Part shown: positions 1-11,033 of the stretch, piece by piece | Position numbering within the stretch: position 1 is the first letter of the stretch | Layout: the number at the start of each line of letters is the position of its first letter | Position numbers and translations under genes: made by a program | Origin: Arthonia radiata | Lineage: Eukaryota > Ascomycota > Arthoniomycetes > Arthoniales > Arthoniaceae | Assembly (NCBI GenBank): GCA_002989075.1 | Contig: PSQN01000003.1 | Span: 124,001-188,000 of the forward strand | Length of the DNA: 64,000 bases | Reading direction: 5' to 3' | The notes under the pieces: model-generated | Database searches by the model: none | What the model was told of the DNA's origin: nothing | What the model saw: only the letters and a program-made list of their open reading frames with translations

Positions 1-202
1 CGTTTCTTAGGCTACGGGGAAGTAGACGCTACGACACATTAGATGTGCGGCTTAACCCCGCGTCAATTTACTGACCTTCAGACTCTGCTTCATGGGCCGC
101 GATAGGGACTACGAGGTTGCTGTGATGTTCCGCAGTGTTCTTGACCGGTCCAGCAACAGGCGACTCGTCGGCAGCGCGTACGTTGGATGTGCTCTCGGCC
201 AT
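1..202 (-). CDS. 5' end of an unidentified gene (partial, runs off left edge)
   Basis: An ATG at 202 (context ATCATGG) opens about 43 codons of plausible coding sequence beginning MAESTSNVRAADESPVAG. It runs down to a splice donor at 75 (GTCAGT) or 71 (GTAAAT). A branch-like CTAAT and an acceptor CCGTAG follow, with exon 2 at 1-11. Only the GTAAAT donor keeps the frame open into exon 2; the GTCAGT donor gives an immediate stop. The visible N-terminus is hydrophilic and shows no recognisable domain, so no function can be given. It lies downstream of and in the same direction as the GatB gene, with 384 bp between. The coding call is inferred from codon flow, start context and splice signals. 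Confidence 0.42.
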
Positions 203-586
203 GATAGCAGCGTTTTGTCGACGCCAGCAAACGGGACTCTGATTTCCGCGTTTCGAAGCTTGAGCAAGGACGGGCGAGGAGCTGAAAAGCCAGAACTTTA
301 TGTCAAAACATCGACAAACGCGAAAAGTGGGTCCAGTAGGCAGCAGCAGGCAGCAAACGGTCGCATGTGGATCCGTTGTTGGGACTGGTGTGAGATGACG
401 CGATCGCTGGCGTAGGATGCTTGGTGAGAAAAAGCCACCTCAGCGAGGCCCTGCTGGCGCTCCACTTCAGTGCTCGTTCGTATGCTCTCTTCGTGAGACG
501 AATCCATCAGGACGCCCACCGCACCCAGGGAAGGTGGTGCACTACATCGCAAAGCGGCCTTTTCACAGCTCTCAACACATCAACTT
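203..586. other. Intergenic, 384 bp
   Basis: Spacer between the 3' end of GatB and the start of the partial gene at the left edge; presumably holds the promoter of the latter. No repeat, RNA gene or convincing ORF seen. Confidence 0.5.
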
Positions 587-2578
587 TCACTCGATGTCCG
601 ATGGCAGCCGCTTCTGCAGCCCCGAGCTCTCGTCCTCAGCGAGCGCATTCCACACAAACCTCTCGGCCTGCTTCGCTTCCACGTTGCCATCGTGCCCTTG
701 CTTCACCATCTGTCCCACAAGCCACATGAGCTTCCCCTTCTTCTTGCCCTCCGTCTTGCGCAGCTCCTGCTTCGCCTTCTCCGCTATTCCCTCGTTGTCT
801 GCTATGACCTCCGCAGCTAGCTTCTCGTACTTCTCCTCACTCAGTTGCTGGTACCAGAGCCACTCCTCGGTGATCATGGAATCGACGCGGTCGACAGCTA
901 CACTCGCCATCAAGTTCGCGGCCTCGTCATTGTCAGGATGCACAAACATCTCATGAGCATGCGGTAGACGACATACTTCCAGTAGTAATCTCGCTGACCG
1001 CTGCGTGATGTTTTCTTCCAGTAGAAAGACCAGAATCCCTGCCAGAGTGTGCGAGCCCAGCACAGGTTGGACACCGAATCTCTCGGGTGGGTCCGACCCC
1101 ATTTCGTCCAGCGTATAGCAGTATGGAAAAGGGAGATCTCGAGCCGCCAGAAAGGTAGGCAGCTCCATGAGCACCCAATTGCTTACCAGTTTCCCGGCGC
1201 GGTGGTAGATCTCGGAGAGATCGTAGTTGGCAGAGGTGTTATCGAGTGTATAATGGATGTGGTGGAGGGTGGAGAAGTAGAACTCGAGCCTCTCGCCATC
1301 GTCCAGCGAGACCAGCGTCTTCGCGTCTTTCATGCTCAGTTCATGCAGCCCTTTCGTCGAAGTGAGTCGCTTGATGACCTCTGTCGGCGTCTTTGGCAGA
1401 GTCTTCTTCATATGATCCACAAGATCCCGCCCGATATTTAAAGGCTCCAGATCAGGATCAGGCATATACCGATAGTCGACCTCACCCTCCTTCCCTCTCA
1501 ACCGTCTCGTGCTCGTCGCACCCAGCGTCCAGCCCCTCGTCTCACCTTCAATGACCCCACCAGACTCCAGCACAACAATCTGCCGATCTCGCTCCGCATT
1601 GATCGCATCCTCCACAGCCTTGATACTACTCAAATTCTTGATCTCTGTCCGCTGGCCCAACCCTTTGACACCGTCATACTCCAGCTGTCCTTGCTCTCCC
1701 CTCCGGCGTACGGACACATTGACATCACATCTCAACCCGCCCATTTCCATGCCCGTACTGTTCGCACCCACGCTCTGCAGCAGACTCTGTGTCTTCTTGA
1801 CGACCGCCGCAGCCGTCTTTGCGCTCTTGATCTCAGGCCTTGTGATGATCTCGACAAGCGGCACGCCCGCCCTGTTGAAATCAAGCAGATACGTATCCGG
1901 GGGCTGCAGCACCGTCTTCGCCGTGTCTTGCTCGAGCTGCACTTGTTTGATGCCTATCGTGATCTCTTTCGCTTCACCACTAGGTATGTCCCCCGGCTCC
2001 ACCTCATCCCACGGGTATAGCACAAGCTCTCCATTCTTGCCGAAGGGCTGGTAATATTGCGTAATCTGGTACCCCTGCGGCTGGTCCCACCAGAAGTAGT
2101 GTTTGCGATCCCAGCCCGACGTTTCTTGGATGTCGCAGTCGAGCGCGAGGGCCGCGCGGAGGGCAGGCAGCAGGACCTCTTTCTGGAGTTGAGGCTGCGC
2201 GCCTGGAACAGCGACGTCGAAGAGGGCGGCGTGCGTGTTCGGCGGCGAAGTGAGCGATGGGACGGCGGGCGAGAAGAGTTTGGAGGCTGTGGAGAGCTCG
2301 GCGTGGATCTCGAGGCCGACGGTGAGGTTCCATCGGGCGAGGCGCGGGTCTTGGGTTCCTTGCGGATTCTTCGTGGTGTTGTGTGCCTTGGCGTCTCGCT
2401 TCAGCTGTGCACGGAGAGGTATCGTTCGGGAAGTGGACGCGGCTTCGGTATGCTGGAAGCGGCGGACTGCATGTTCAGCTGCTCGCGCTTTGCAGCATGC
2501 ATGCCTGGGTCGGCAAGATGTCTCTAGCAGTGATCGAAGAGTTCGCAGTGCTTGTACAGAGGGGATCGGACGAGACAT
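587..2578 (-). CDS. Mitochondrial glutamyl-tRNA(Gln) amidotransferase subunit B
   Basis: Intronless, 663 aa from the ATG at 2578. This is GatB/PET112: with GatA and GatF/GatC it converts misacylated Glu-tRNA(Gln) to Gln-tRNA(Gln) in mitochondria. The catalytic half starts near residue 85 with the family signature VGLEIHAEL, then the KHYFWWDQPQGYQITQYYQP region, FNRAGVPLVEI and GLRCDVNVS. The C-terminal GatB/Yqey tail domain is present (ending around GKLMWLVGQMVKQGHG-type residues). The first ~75 residues are rich in Arg and Ser and free of acidic residues until Glu, as expected of a mitochondrial presequence. A TTG three codons upstream is not a credible start. The protein is complete, with nothing unusual. 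PET112 is the yeast name. Confidence 0.96.
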   Translation of the reverse strand: MSRPIPSVQALRTLRSLLETSCRPRHACCKARAAEHAVRRFQHTEAASTSRTIPLRAQLKRDAKAHNTTKNPQGTQDPRLARWNLTVGLEIHAELSTASKLFSPAVPSLTSPPNTHAALFDVAVPGAQPQLQKEVLLPALRAALALDCDIQETSGWDRKHYFWWDQPQGYQITQYYQPFGKNGELVLYPWDEVEPGDIPSGEAKEITIGIKQVQLEQDTAKTVLQPPDTYLLDFNRAGVPLVEIITRPEIKSAKTAAAVVKKTQSLLQSVGANSTGMEMGGLRCDVNVSVRRRGEQGQLEYDGVKGLGQRTEIKNLSSIKAVEDAINAERDRQIVVLESGGVIEGETRGWTLGATSTRRLRGKEGEVDYRYMPDPDLEPLNIGRDLVDHMKKTLPKTPTEVIKRLTSTKGLHELSMKDAKTLVSLDDGERLEFYFSTLHHIHYTLDNTSANYDLSEIYHRAGKLVSNWVLMELPTFLAARDLPFPYCYTLDEMGSDPPERFGVQPVLGSHTLAGILVFLLEENITQRSARLLLEVCRLPHAHEMFVHPDNDEAANLMASVAVDRVDSMITEEWLWYQQLSEEKYEKLAAEVIADNEGIAEKAKQELRKTEGKKKGKLMWLVGQMVKQGHDGNVEAKQAERFVWNALAEDESSGLQKRLPSDIE

Positions 2579-2938
2579 GGATTGCAAAGCTTAATATTCG
2601 AATAATCGAGGCGAGGGCGAGGTCGACTTTGAAGACGGACGCTAAGCGCGAGCAGGAGCTAGGACGACGCGAGGGCACGTGAGGAAGACCGCGGATGTTA
2701 CAAAGCATTGGTTGGCTGATTATGCATTTCTCGACCATGCTGCACGTCTCTAGTCGCATACCGCGCCGAGTTCTGAGCCTAGACCGCCATCATGAAGTTC
2801 CGTGTTCAACCGGTGTGCTCAGTGGGACATGTGCCACCGATCAGATTCCGAATCAGGCATGCATCGCCCACCCCTCCATATCACAGTTTCATTGTCGTCG
2901 TATAATATGCAGTGCTGCTGATCATCTTCAAAGGCTCA
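2579..2938. other. Intergenic, 360 bp
   Basis: Between the start of GatB and the stop of UBC4, both on the minus strand. It holds the GatB promoter and the UBC4 3' end. Nothing else recognised. Confidence 0.5.
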
Positions 2939-3596
<658 letters not shown>

Positions 3597-4334
3597 TGTA
3601 TAAGTGAGGGTGGGGCTGAGTTGTTGGCGAGATGTGCAAGTTGTTCAGAGGCTCCAATGCAAGCCTGACAGCGTCTGGTGTCTGGAAGAGAAAGTCGATC
3701 GTCAGCGTGAGATTGAAGGCGATGTTTGACTCGAAAAAAGAGCGGTTGTTGGTAGAGGTGAAAGTTCGAGGTAGCAGGCGAGCCGCGGGCGGCAAAGTCG
3801 GCGAACACAAGATGTGTTTGAGAAGATTGTGAACTCACGGATTATGTGGCTGTGGGTTGAAGAGCGTTTGACCGGCGTGTAGACTCCGGAGACGGTCGTT
3901 GTTTTGCAGCGCGAGAGGCGAGAGATGAGAGTTGCGATAAAGATGGAAGAAGGAAGAGTAGGATGAAGGGCAGCACCAGAGAGACGAAGATTCTCCTAAA
4001 CGGGCAATTACCACGAGTTTATTGCGGCCTGAGTTCCGAGGCTGTTATATATTCAAAAAGTCACCAGTCCCTTCCACGCGCGCCTTCTCCTTTCATCGAC
4101 AAATCTTAGTTCATTCTGTGCGACAGAGATCCTCGCTGGAGCAATGCAAGCGCTTGACCAGTAGAAAAGGCTGTATCTTGCTGCGTCCAGTTTCATTGTG
4201 GAGGCAAGCCTGCCAGTTTCGCTCACGTCCAGGGTAGCAAGAGAGCGCTGCTTTCTTGTGGCGACCAGAACAGATGGCATGCGTAGAGGATTGAACATGG
4301 GCGTGCCAGCGTATTCATTGACTGCGCCCGCGCT
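3597..4334. other. Intergenic, 738 bp
   Basis: UBC4 5' region (minus strand) and the 3' side of the 2EXR-like gene. Pyrimidine-rich stretches upstream of UBC4 on its coding strand fit a fungal promoter or leader. No RNA gene or repeat recognised. Short ORFs here have no coding signature. Confidence 0.45.
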
Positions 4335-5048
4335 TCACATCCGCACCACGCTCATCTCAGCATGATTTTGATCTCCGTCGTTGCTCTTATACGTAGCCTG
4401 GGTCTCAACGGCATGCATATTGTTGATCATAAACAGCATCCCATAGTCCCCGTTCGGCTTCTGTATACCCTTTGCTCCATACTGCACCCGATCGAAATCA
4501 GGCCCATTGAGACTATTGGTGATCAGTAGCTCTTTCACGAGCTCGAGGTGATGCGCCGGGACCACCTGCACGAAGCGGTAAAGTCCAGCAAGGGTGTGGA
4601 TCATGAACGTGTTTCGCGCATAGACGAGATGCGCTGACTCGGCGTATCTGAAAGAGACGTCAGCGGTTGCTCGATCACGATAGGCATTCACGTCTTCGCA
4701 AATGTTGGCTCTAGGAACACAGATGAGAGCTCACATCTGACGACAAGTCCGTATCAAGTCCACGCCAAGTTTCGGTACCTTGACCCAAGTCGGCTCCCGC
4801 GCAGACGCGCTGGTGAGTTGTAGAGTGCGTCGCGCGCAACCATGTGAGGGTTCAGCGGAGACTGCACAAATGTCGTGAATACGCTTCGGTGCAGTTTCTG
4901 AGACTGGGGCGACGCAGACCATGCTACGTAGACTCCAGCCATGTGGTGTGAGGTGGATGCGCTGGTTGCAGAGAGCATAGTCGTAGATGATGAGGCGGAT
5001 GTCGAAGGGGAGGTCGAGGATGGACGGTGGCGAGGGCAGTGCATCCAT
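4335..5048 (-). CDS. 2EXR/DUF7730-like fungal protein
   Basis: Two exons, 4735-5048 and 4648-bounded 4335-4647, joined across an 87 nt intron (GTGAGC...TTTCAG, branch CTGAC), give 208 aa. The junction restores the family-typical RTCRQIYAESAHLVYARN, where the last part of exon 1 reads TCRQ and exon 2 starts at IYAESA. The N-terminus ILDLPFDIRLIIYDYAL is the F-box-like 'LP.DIR..IY..AL' start common to large Pezizomycotina families of unknown role (often called 2EXR or DUF7730). The function is unknown; membership is judged by eye from these two motifs. It is not obviously one of the island paralogues further right, although both begin with an F-box-like helix. Confidence 0.8.
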
Positions 5049-5973
5049 GGTAGTGGTAGGTCCAAACGGCCCTTTAACAGCTTAAGAGAACTGAGGGCAT
5101 AAACCTTCAATGATAATCAAGAGCTTGGAGTTACGTCAAGCACGACGGGTGAGCACGCATTTCCCAGTGGACTGAGGAAGGTGCAATGAGGGCTCAAGGA
5201 GAAAATACAAACTTCTTCTGGAGCCGCAACGAGGGTTCTTTTTACAGGGGGCTGACGCAACACGAGCTTGGTGAGATCGCAGCACGAGACCAGATTTGTT
5301 AAGCTCACACAGCGTCTTATACCTACAGCGTAAGAGGGCACACCGCGCTCGGCCCACGCGGAACGTTGCTCGTACTGCACGCAGCACATGGGGCTGGGAC
5401 CGGAAACAGAAATACCCAATCTCAATTTTCGACCTGGGTGCCTATCCCGTCATGCTGGGAAATAGCCATAACACGGTCGATGTTTGAAACTTTGAACAAG
5501 CCAGTAAAGTGAGGAGGATCATGTTTTAACGTTCGCGTACACAAACAAGATGCGTAAATCTTCGGGTTGCTGAACTTCAACGCTCCATAGTCGCACTGTC
5601 TCGCATACGGATGAGCGAATTCGGTATTTCTGGAAGACCGGTCAGCCGTTATGACGGGTAAGTGCGAGGCTGTAGTGGCACAGTAAGCAGGGACACTGCA
5701 AACAGCAAACTTCACTGGATATCGCTCCCGGTTGAAGCCGTGGCAGGATGGCACATAATCCACCAGGATAACGTAGACGGATGGAGAAAGATGCGTTGGT
5801 CTCCTGGCACTGGAGACATGCCACAAGAAAGTCGGAAAAAAGATACTCCAGCCCTCTCCTTTTTTTGTGTTCCCCTTGCTCGTATTCTCTTCCATCCTTC
5901 CCACACTTTGGCGTTATTGTGCTGTTGCGCCGTGGTGAGATGTAAGTAATCGAGAAATTTATTCTTTTCGTAC
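5049..5973. other. Intergenic, 925 bp
   Basis: Both flanking genes are on the minus strand. I see no RNA gene, repeat or ORF with coding character. The open frames of 80-160 codons present here on the minus strand have no recognisable motif and irregular composition. Confidence 0.45.
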
Positions 5974-7393
5974 CTATACAAATGCTTGAATACCCGTTAT
6001 AGCTCGTCCTAAGATTAGTGCATGAATATCACTTTGTCCCTCATACGTTTGTGTCACAAACAGATTCGAGACATGGCGCCCAATACCATATTCATCGCTC
6101 ACGGCGTTGCCACCGAAGATCTCCTGAAGACTGCGCATGCGTCAGCAAATACCATCAAATGAGACATCGTTTCTACCACTTACTTTCTCGCACCGATCAA
6201 TGCCCGATCACAGTTCTGCCTCTTGATCATACTCACCATCTCCGGTGCCGCCTTGCCCTCATCTTTGAGCCTGCCGACCTGCAACGCAGCCTGGATACCA
6301 TACGCGGCGTCCGTTGTCGCATCTGCTAATTTCTTCTGCACAAGCTGGTACTTGGCGATGGGGTTGTTCTTGAATTGTTTCCTATCCAATGCGTACGTTC
6401 GCGCTCTGCTGATGCAGTCTTCTAACGCACCGATAGTACCCCACGCGATGCCATAGCGCGCCTGATTTAAACAGGTGAATGGGCCAGCAAGGCCTTCAAT
6501 GTCCGGGAACATGTTGGCTTCCGGCACAGGCACCTCATCCATCTGGATCATGCCCGTGATGCTGGCCCGCAGGCCATTCTTATTCCCCAGTTTCGGCGTC
6601 TCCAGTGTGCCTGGTGGGCATTGATCGCGCTCGATGACGAAACCTCGAATCTTCCCCGTTTCGCTGTGTTTCGCCCACACCAGTAGGAGCTCGGCAATGG
6701 GTGAGTTGGTGATCCAAGTCTTGCTCCCGCTGATCTTAAAGTAGCCAGGACGTTGTGGATCGGGCCGCGCAGTGCTCTCCATGCTGCCTGGGTCGGAGCC
6801 GTGGTTTGGTTCTGTGAGGCCAAAGCAGCCCAGCATCTCGCCCGACGCCATTCGAGGTAGGAAGCGCTCTTTCAGTTCCTGCGTGCCAAATGCATCTATG
6901 CCAGCCATCGCCAAGGACGACTGGACCGAGTACCCTGACCGGTAGCCGGAGTCGACACGCTCGACAGCGCGGGTGATAAGGCCCGACGCCACCGAGGAAA
7001 CACCAGCACAGCCATAGCCTTTGATTGTGGCACCCAAGAGGCCTATCTCGCCCATCTCCTTGAGGATCTGGCGGTCGAAGCTCTCATTTCGGTACGCCTC
7101 TGAAGGAGCGTTAGTATGAGTGAATCAAGCGCCGTTGCTGAGGGTATGAACCTCGGGTAGAGTCAGAAGAGAGGCGTACCTAGCACTCGTGGCAGCATTC
7201 GCTCCTGGCAGTACTGCTCTGCTGTCTCTGAGATCTGCTGCTCTTCTTCTGTGAAGTTGTTCGAGGCACCAAGAGGATCTTGCCAGTTGAACGGCATGCT
7301 CTTCTCCATGGCATAGCTACGGGAGGGTTGGCAGACATGGCGAGCGCGACGACTCAGCTGCCGCGCGACCTGTCGCTGTGCTGGCTTAAACAT
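5974..7393 (-). CDS. Glutaryl-CoA dehydrogenase, mitochondrial (acyl-CoA dehydrogenase family)
   Basis: Three exons, 7180-7393, 6184-7099 and 5974-6130, sum to 1287 nt and 428 aa (the human enzyme is 438). It oxidatively decarboxylates glutaryl-CoA to crotonyl-CoA in lysine and tryptophan breakdown, passing electrons to ETF through FAD. The N-terminus [18 protein letters not shown] is Arg-rich and amphipathic, fitting a matrix presequence. The FAD/substrate segments [17 protein letters not shown] and [10 protein letters not shown] are present. The third exon holds [14 protein letters not shown] and [19 protein letters not shown], whose Glu in TYEG is the family's catalytic base. Introns of 80 nt (branch ACTAAC) and 53 nt (branch GCTGAC) both restore conserved sequence. 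An in-frame upstream start at 7474 is less likely, because it would precede the presequence. It shares a 285 bp divergent promoter with FEN1. Confidence 0.95.
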
Positions 7394-7678
7394 TGTGTAT
7401 ACTAGAGTAAGTAAGACAGAAAGTTCAGAAGCGTTTGAGACGAGACGGATCATTGGGCAACTCGGATTTTGCATGGAGATTGCATGGCCGAGGCTATCTG
7501 CCCTCGTAGGGCTAGAGGCAGATTGTGGCCTGAATCAGGCAGCAATGAGTGACGGACGCCAAGACCAACGCGAATGCGACGCGACTTCTCAACGAACGCG
7601 CTCTTCTTCGTATACGATTCACCTGTCGGCTCCTTTCATTGCGTGGACCAAGTTTGAGGACTTACGATATCCGCAAAC
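7394..7678. promoter_or_regulatory. Bidirectional promoter region, GCDH / FEN1
   Basis: 285 bp separate the two divergent start codons, so both promoters must lie here or overlap the opposite leader. No specific transcription-factor site is claimed. Confidence 0.55.
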
Positions 7679-9037
7679 ATGGGTATCAAGCGTATGTCGA
7701 TCAATCGTACCCTATTCACAGACCTGTGTTACAACTGTACAGCTCGCTAACAGCTCGATAGAGCTCACGCAGGTCATACAGGAGCACTGTCCCGATGCCA
7801 TTCAGGCTGGAGAGATCAAGAACCAGTTCGGACGTAAGGTGGCTATCGATGCGTAAGTCGAGCAACCCTTGCCTTCACAGGCATAGCAGTCTTCACGTCT
7901 TTTCTGCGGTCCAAGATCGTGCTTAGCGGTGTATACTCATATGCGGACAGCTCTATGTCCATCTACTCCTTCCTCATCGCCGTCCGCTCCGATGGCCAGC
8001 AGCTTACATCTGAGACTGGCTCGACCACATCACATCTCATGGGTCTCTTTTACCGCACCCTCCGCATGTGCGACAACGGCATTAAGCCCCTCTTCGTCTT
8101 TGACGGTGCTCCCCCCAAGCTCAAATCCGGCGAGCTCGCCAAACGTTTCGCTCGCAAGACAGAAGCGAACGAGGCCCACGAGGAGGCGAAGGAGACCGGC
8201 ACAGCCGAGGATGTAGAGAAGTTCAGTCGAAGAACGGTGAGAGTCACGCGAGAGCACAATGAGGAGTGTCAACGCCTGTTACGATGCATGGGCGTACCTT
8301 ATATCGTCGCCCCAACCGAAGCAGAAGCACAGTGTGCAGTCCTCGCTCGCGCAGAGAAGGTCTATGCCGCCGCCTCCGAGGATATGGACACCCTCACGTT
8401 CAACTCGCCAGTCCTTCTTCGCCATCTCACATATTCTGAACAGCGAAAGGAACCCATCCAAGAGATTCATCTCAGCCGCGTCCTCGAAGGCCTCGGCATG
8501 GATATGGACCAGTTCATCGACCTCTGCATGCTGCTTGGCTGCGACTACCTGGACCCCATCCCAAAAGTGGGACCGAACACCGCAGTCAAACTAATCAAAG
8601 AGTTCGAGAGTATGGGCGGCGTAATCGACGCCATGCGCAATGGCAAGCTCAGGGGCAAGTATGCCGTGCCTGACGACTATCCATGGGAAGACGCACGTGA
8701 GCTCTTCCTCCACCCTGACGTGCGTAGCGCAGACGATCCACTCTGTGATTTCAAGTGGGAAGCACCCAACGTCGAGGAACTTATGAAGTTCCTGGTGGAG
8801 GAGAAAGGGTTCAACGAGGATCGCGTGCGGAGCGGTGCATCGCGTCTCAGCAAGACACTGAAGACGCAACAGCAGGCCAGACTGGAGGGGTTCTTCAAGC
8901 CGAAGGAAAAGACCGAGGAGGAGAAGACGAATCTGAAGCGGAAGCATGAGGAGAAACAGGCCGAAGCGAAGAAAAAGAAGAAGGAGGATGCAAAGGCGAA
9001 GAAGGACGCCAAAGCGAAGCCGCGGGGGACTGCGTAG
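7679..9037 (+). CDS. fen1: Flap endonuclease 1 (FEN1/RAD27)
   Basis: Three exons, 7679-7691, 7762-7852 and 7951-9037 (13, 91, 1087 nt), give 396 aa. It is the structure-specific nuclease that removes 5' flaps during Okazaki-fragment maturation and long-patch base excision repair, in the nucleus. The mini first exon encodes MGIK, and splicing yields [18 protein letters not shown]. Metal-binding acidic residues are in place: Asp34 (IDASMSIY), [20 protein letters not shown] and [11 protein letters not shown]. The C-terminus carries a PCNA-interaction box QARLEGFF followed by a Lys/Glu-rich tail. Introns are 70 and 98 nt. The protein is complete, with every diagnostic motif intact. Confidence 0.98.
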
Positions 9038-9996
9038 GCTCCTCTCATGGTGATGAGAAAATGTGATTAGAAGCGAGATCTCGAAGGCATGATTTATGGC
9101 AAGTATATCCTCAATAAGCATGGCGTTGGTGGTAGACTCGCGGAGACATCTCACGCATAGTCGGTATGAACTCAAGAAGCTTCATGTTTTCGCTTCCCAC
9201 GGGCCATTCCATTGACATTTGCCACGTTTAGTCCATTATGGGATTCTTTCAGAATACGCGGAATATGCTAAGAACAGGTAGCGTAACCAGGCGGCGAGCA
9301 AAGTGGGGATTGCGACTGAGAGTGCGGACTGCGCCGAGTTTGTGGGATATCAGGAGTCGTACTTATCGGCGGGCACGGGCGACTTCTGGGTGTATGAGGA
9401 GGGGGTAAGTCTCAGAGCTTCCAGGCACTCCCTTCTGTTGCCTTAAAACCTTTGTCAAGTAGCTAGCGTGCTGGCGTTGCCCCTGGACGCTTTGTTTGAA
9501 ATCTCAACGACCTTACACTGTGCTGACGCTTTCTCCCTAGGTAAGGTCACAGCCTCCACACAGTTTCTTCCGTCGTTTCTCGAGGACCTCTCGGTCGTGA
9601 AACTGGCAACGCTGTCGGGATTGCGCATTTCCAAAGCAACATATTTTCGCCCGTATGCTCTCTCGGAATGCGTTGTGCTAACTAGAAGCATTGTAGGCGG
9701 AGAGCCGGATATGGTGTTTCAGGGTGAGTGGGAGGTGGTAGGCACTGAGTTGTGAAGCCGATTATGTTCCACGGCAGTTGAGAGGTGATAGCCAATTCGT
9801 TGTGGAGTAGCGGATGTGGCGAGTGAAGCTGTCGCCTTTTGCTTCACCTCGTAATGTGTCTCTTTAGCCACCGAACTCATTCAATGAACCGTTTTGCAAT
9901 CTTCTCACAATGTACAACTTTTAACACAACACTCTGACATTGCAACGCAACAATCAACCCAATTGCCAATCAAACAGCAACGACAATAAAACGACA
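9038..9996. other. Intergenic, 959 bp, with a coding-like remnant
   Basis: FEN1 3' side and the promoter of the first island paralogue. It contains a stretch at about 9230-9402 that reads like coding sequence (separate entry). A 95-codon ORF at 9468-9755 has no recognisable features and is not called. Confidence 0.4.
9228..9402 (+). pseudogene. Coding-like fragment of unknown gene
   Basis: One frame reads ILSEYAEYAKNR, a TAG, then about 40 residues with ordinary globular composition (for example EFVGYQESYLSAGTGDFW), ending at a good splice donor GGTAAGT. There is no start codon upstream and no recognised family. It may be a decayed gene or an exon of a missed gene. Coding character is judged by eye only. 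Confidence 0.22.
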
Positions 9997-10605
9997 ATGA
10001 CAGCCACCCGCTCCTACACCGCAGCTCATGCACCCACCGAACCCCCCATGCCAGCTGCTCTACCTCCCTCAACAGCCTCTACAACAGCCTCTACTCCACC
10101 CACTCAATTGCCACAGGAGCTCATCGACGAGATCCTCATGACCTGTCTCCACGATAGTCTCTCCGATCACCTCGACTGTACCTGGAAGCGCTCTCACCGC
10201 GTTCACTGCATGCGCTGGATACTGAATCTTTCGCTGATCAACAAGTGTAATTATGCGCTAGTCAAAGATGCTTGCGCTCGACATTCGACTTCGGCCTACG
10301 ACTTGCAATTGCAGTTGGACGATGATCGCTACACCGGTGCATGCCCAGCTCACCGATGCGGGTGCAGGGATCTGGGTGAGCATTATGAAAAGGAATCGAG
10401 GGCGGCGTGGGTGATCGCCTGTGTGAGGCGCGTGAGGCTCCCGGTGATTGATGGGTTGCCTTCAGTCCGTTTTGCAGGCGTTGAAACCCGTGGCGGCTCT
10501 GTTTCTGGCGATGACGGCGAAAGCGATTCGGAGAGAAGCATGATCAGTGGGAGTGACACGGAGGAGGAGAGTGGGAGCGAAAGTTGGGATCGAGGACGAA
10601 ATTGA
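9997..10605 (+). CDS. F-box-like small protein, island family member 1
   Basis: 202 aa from the ATG at 9997; the frame extends upstream only through a TTG. After a Pro/Thr/Ala-rich N-terminus comes the family signature LPQELIDEILMTCL (residues ~38-51), then HLDCTWKRSHRVHCMRWILNL, the central motif LSLINKCNYALVKDACARH, and a C-terminal IACVRRVRLPVIDG. The tail is very acidic and Ser-rich (GDDGESDSERS, DTEEESGSES). No enzyme motif is present. The LPxEhhDxI start resembles an F-box helix, so a role as an SCF-type adaptor is possible but unproven. It is one of about twelve related loci between 10 and 37 kb and lies 428 bp upstream of member 2, on the same strand. Confidence 0.72.
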   Translation: MTATRSYTAAHAPTEPPMPAALPPSTASTTASTPPTQLPQELIDEILMTCLHDSLSDHLDCTWKRSHRVHCMRWILNLSLINKCNYALVKDACARHSTSAYDLQLQLDDDRYTGACPAHRCGCRDLGEHYEKESRAAWVIACVRRVRLPVIDGLPSVRFAGVETRGGSVSGDDGESDSERSMISGSDTEEESGSESWDRGRN

Positions 10606-11033
10606 GATTGAGATTGACCTTGAGAAGAAAGCGCGAAGTTGGGTAGACTGTGGCGTGCGGTGTGTTAGATGCTTGGTCATGTCGAATGAGGCTATGAGAG
10701 AAGTTAGGACACTGCTACAGTCAATCGGCCGGTGGGATCGAACGGATGGTGCAGATGATATGTAGGATGGATTGAGTGCGTTTGATGTTGAGACACCAAA
10801 GACAAGAGCAAGTGGCGTGTCCGTTGTCGTTTCTTCCACCTCGTGTTTAGCGTAACGCCGCTCTCACTTTTCGAGCCACTGGCGGCAAATCTTGGCAATG
10901 TGACTCCCCACCTACTACTGATTAGTAAATCCAACTTTGCAACAACTCTCTCAATTCGCACTCGACACCGTCAGTCAGTGCACCCTTTCAGCAACAGCGC
11001 AACACACACAGAGTCACGCCACGCTCTCTTCCG
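10606..11033. other. Intergenic, 428 bp
   Basis: Spacer between family members 1 and 2. The stretch just upstream of 11034 is CA-rich like the leader before 9997, consistent with a promoter/5'-UTR. Nothing else recognised. Confidence 0.4.

Noticed and set aside
5422-5904. 160-codon minus-strand ORF upstream of GCDH 3' end
   Set aside because: No recognisable motif, no codon pattern like its neighbours, and several overlapping alternative frames.
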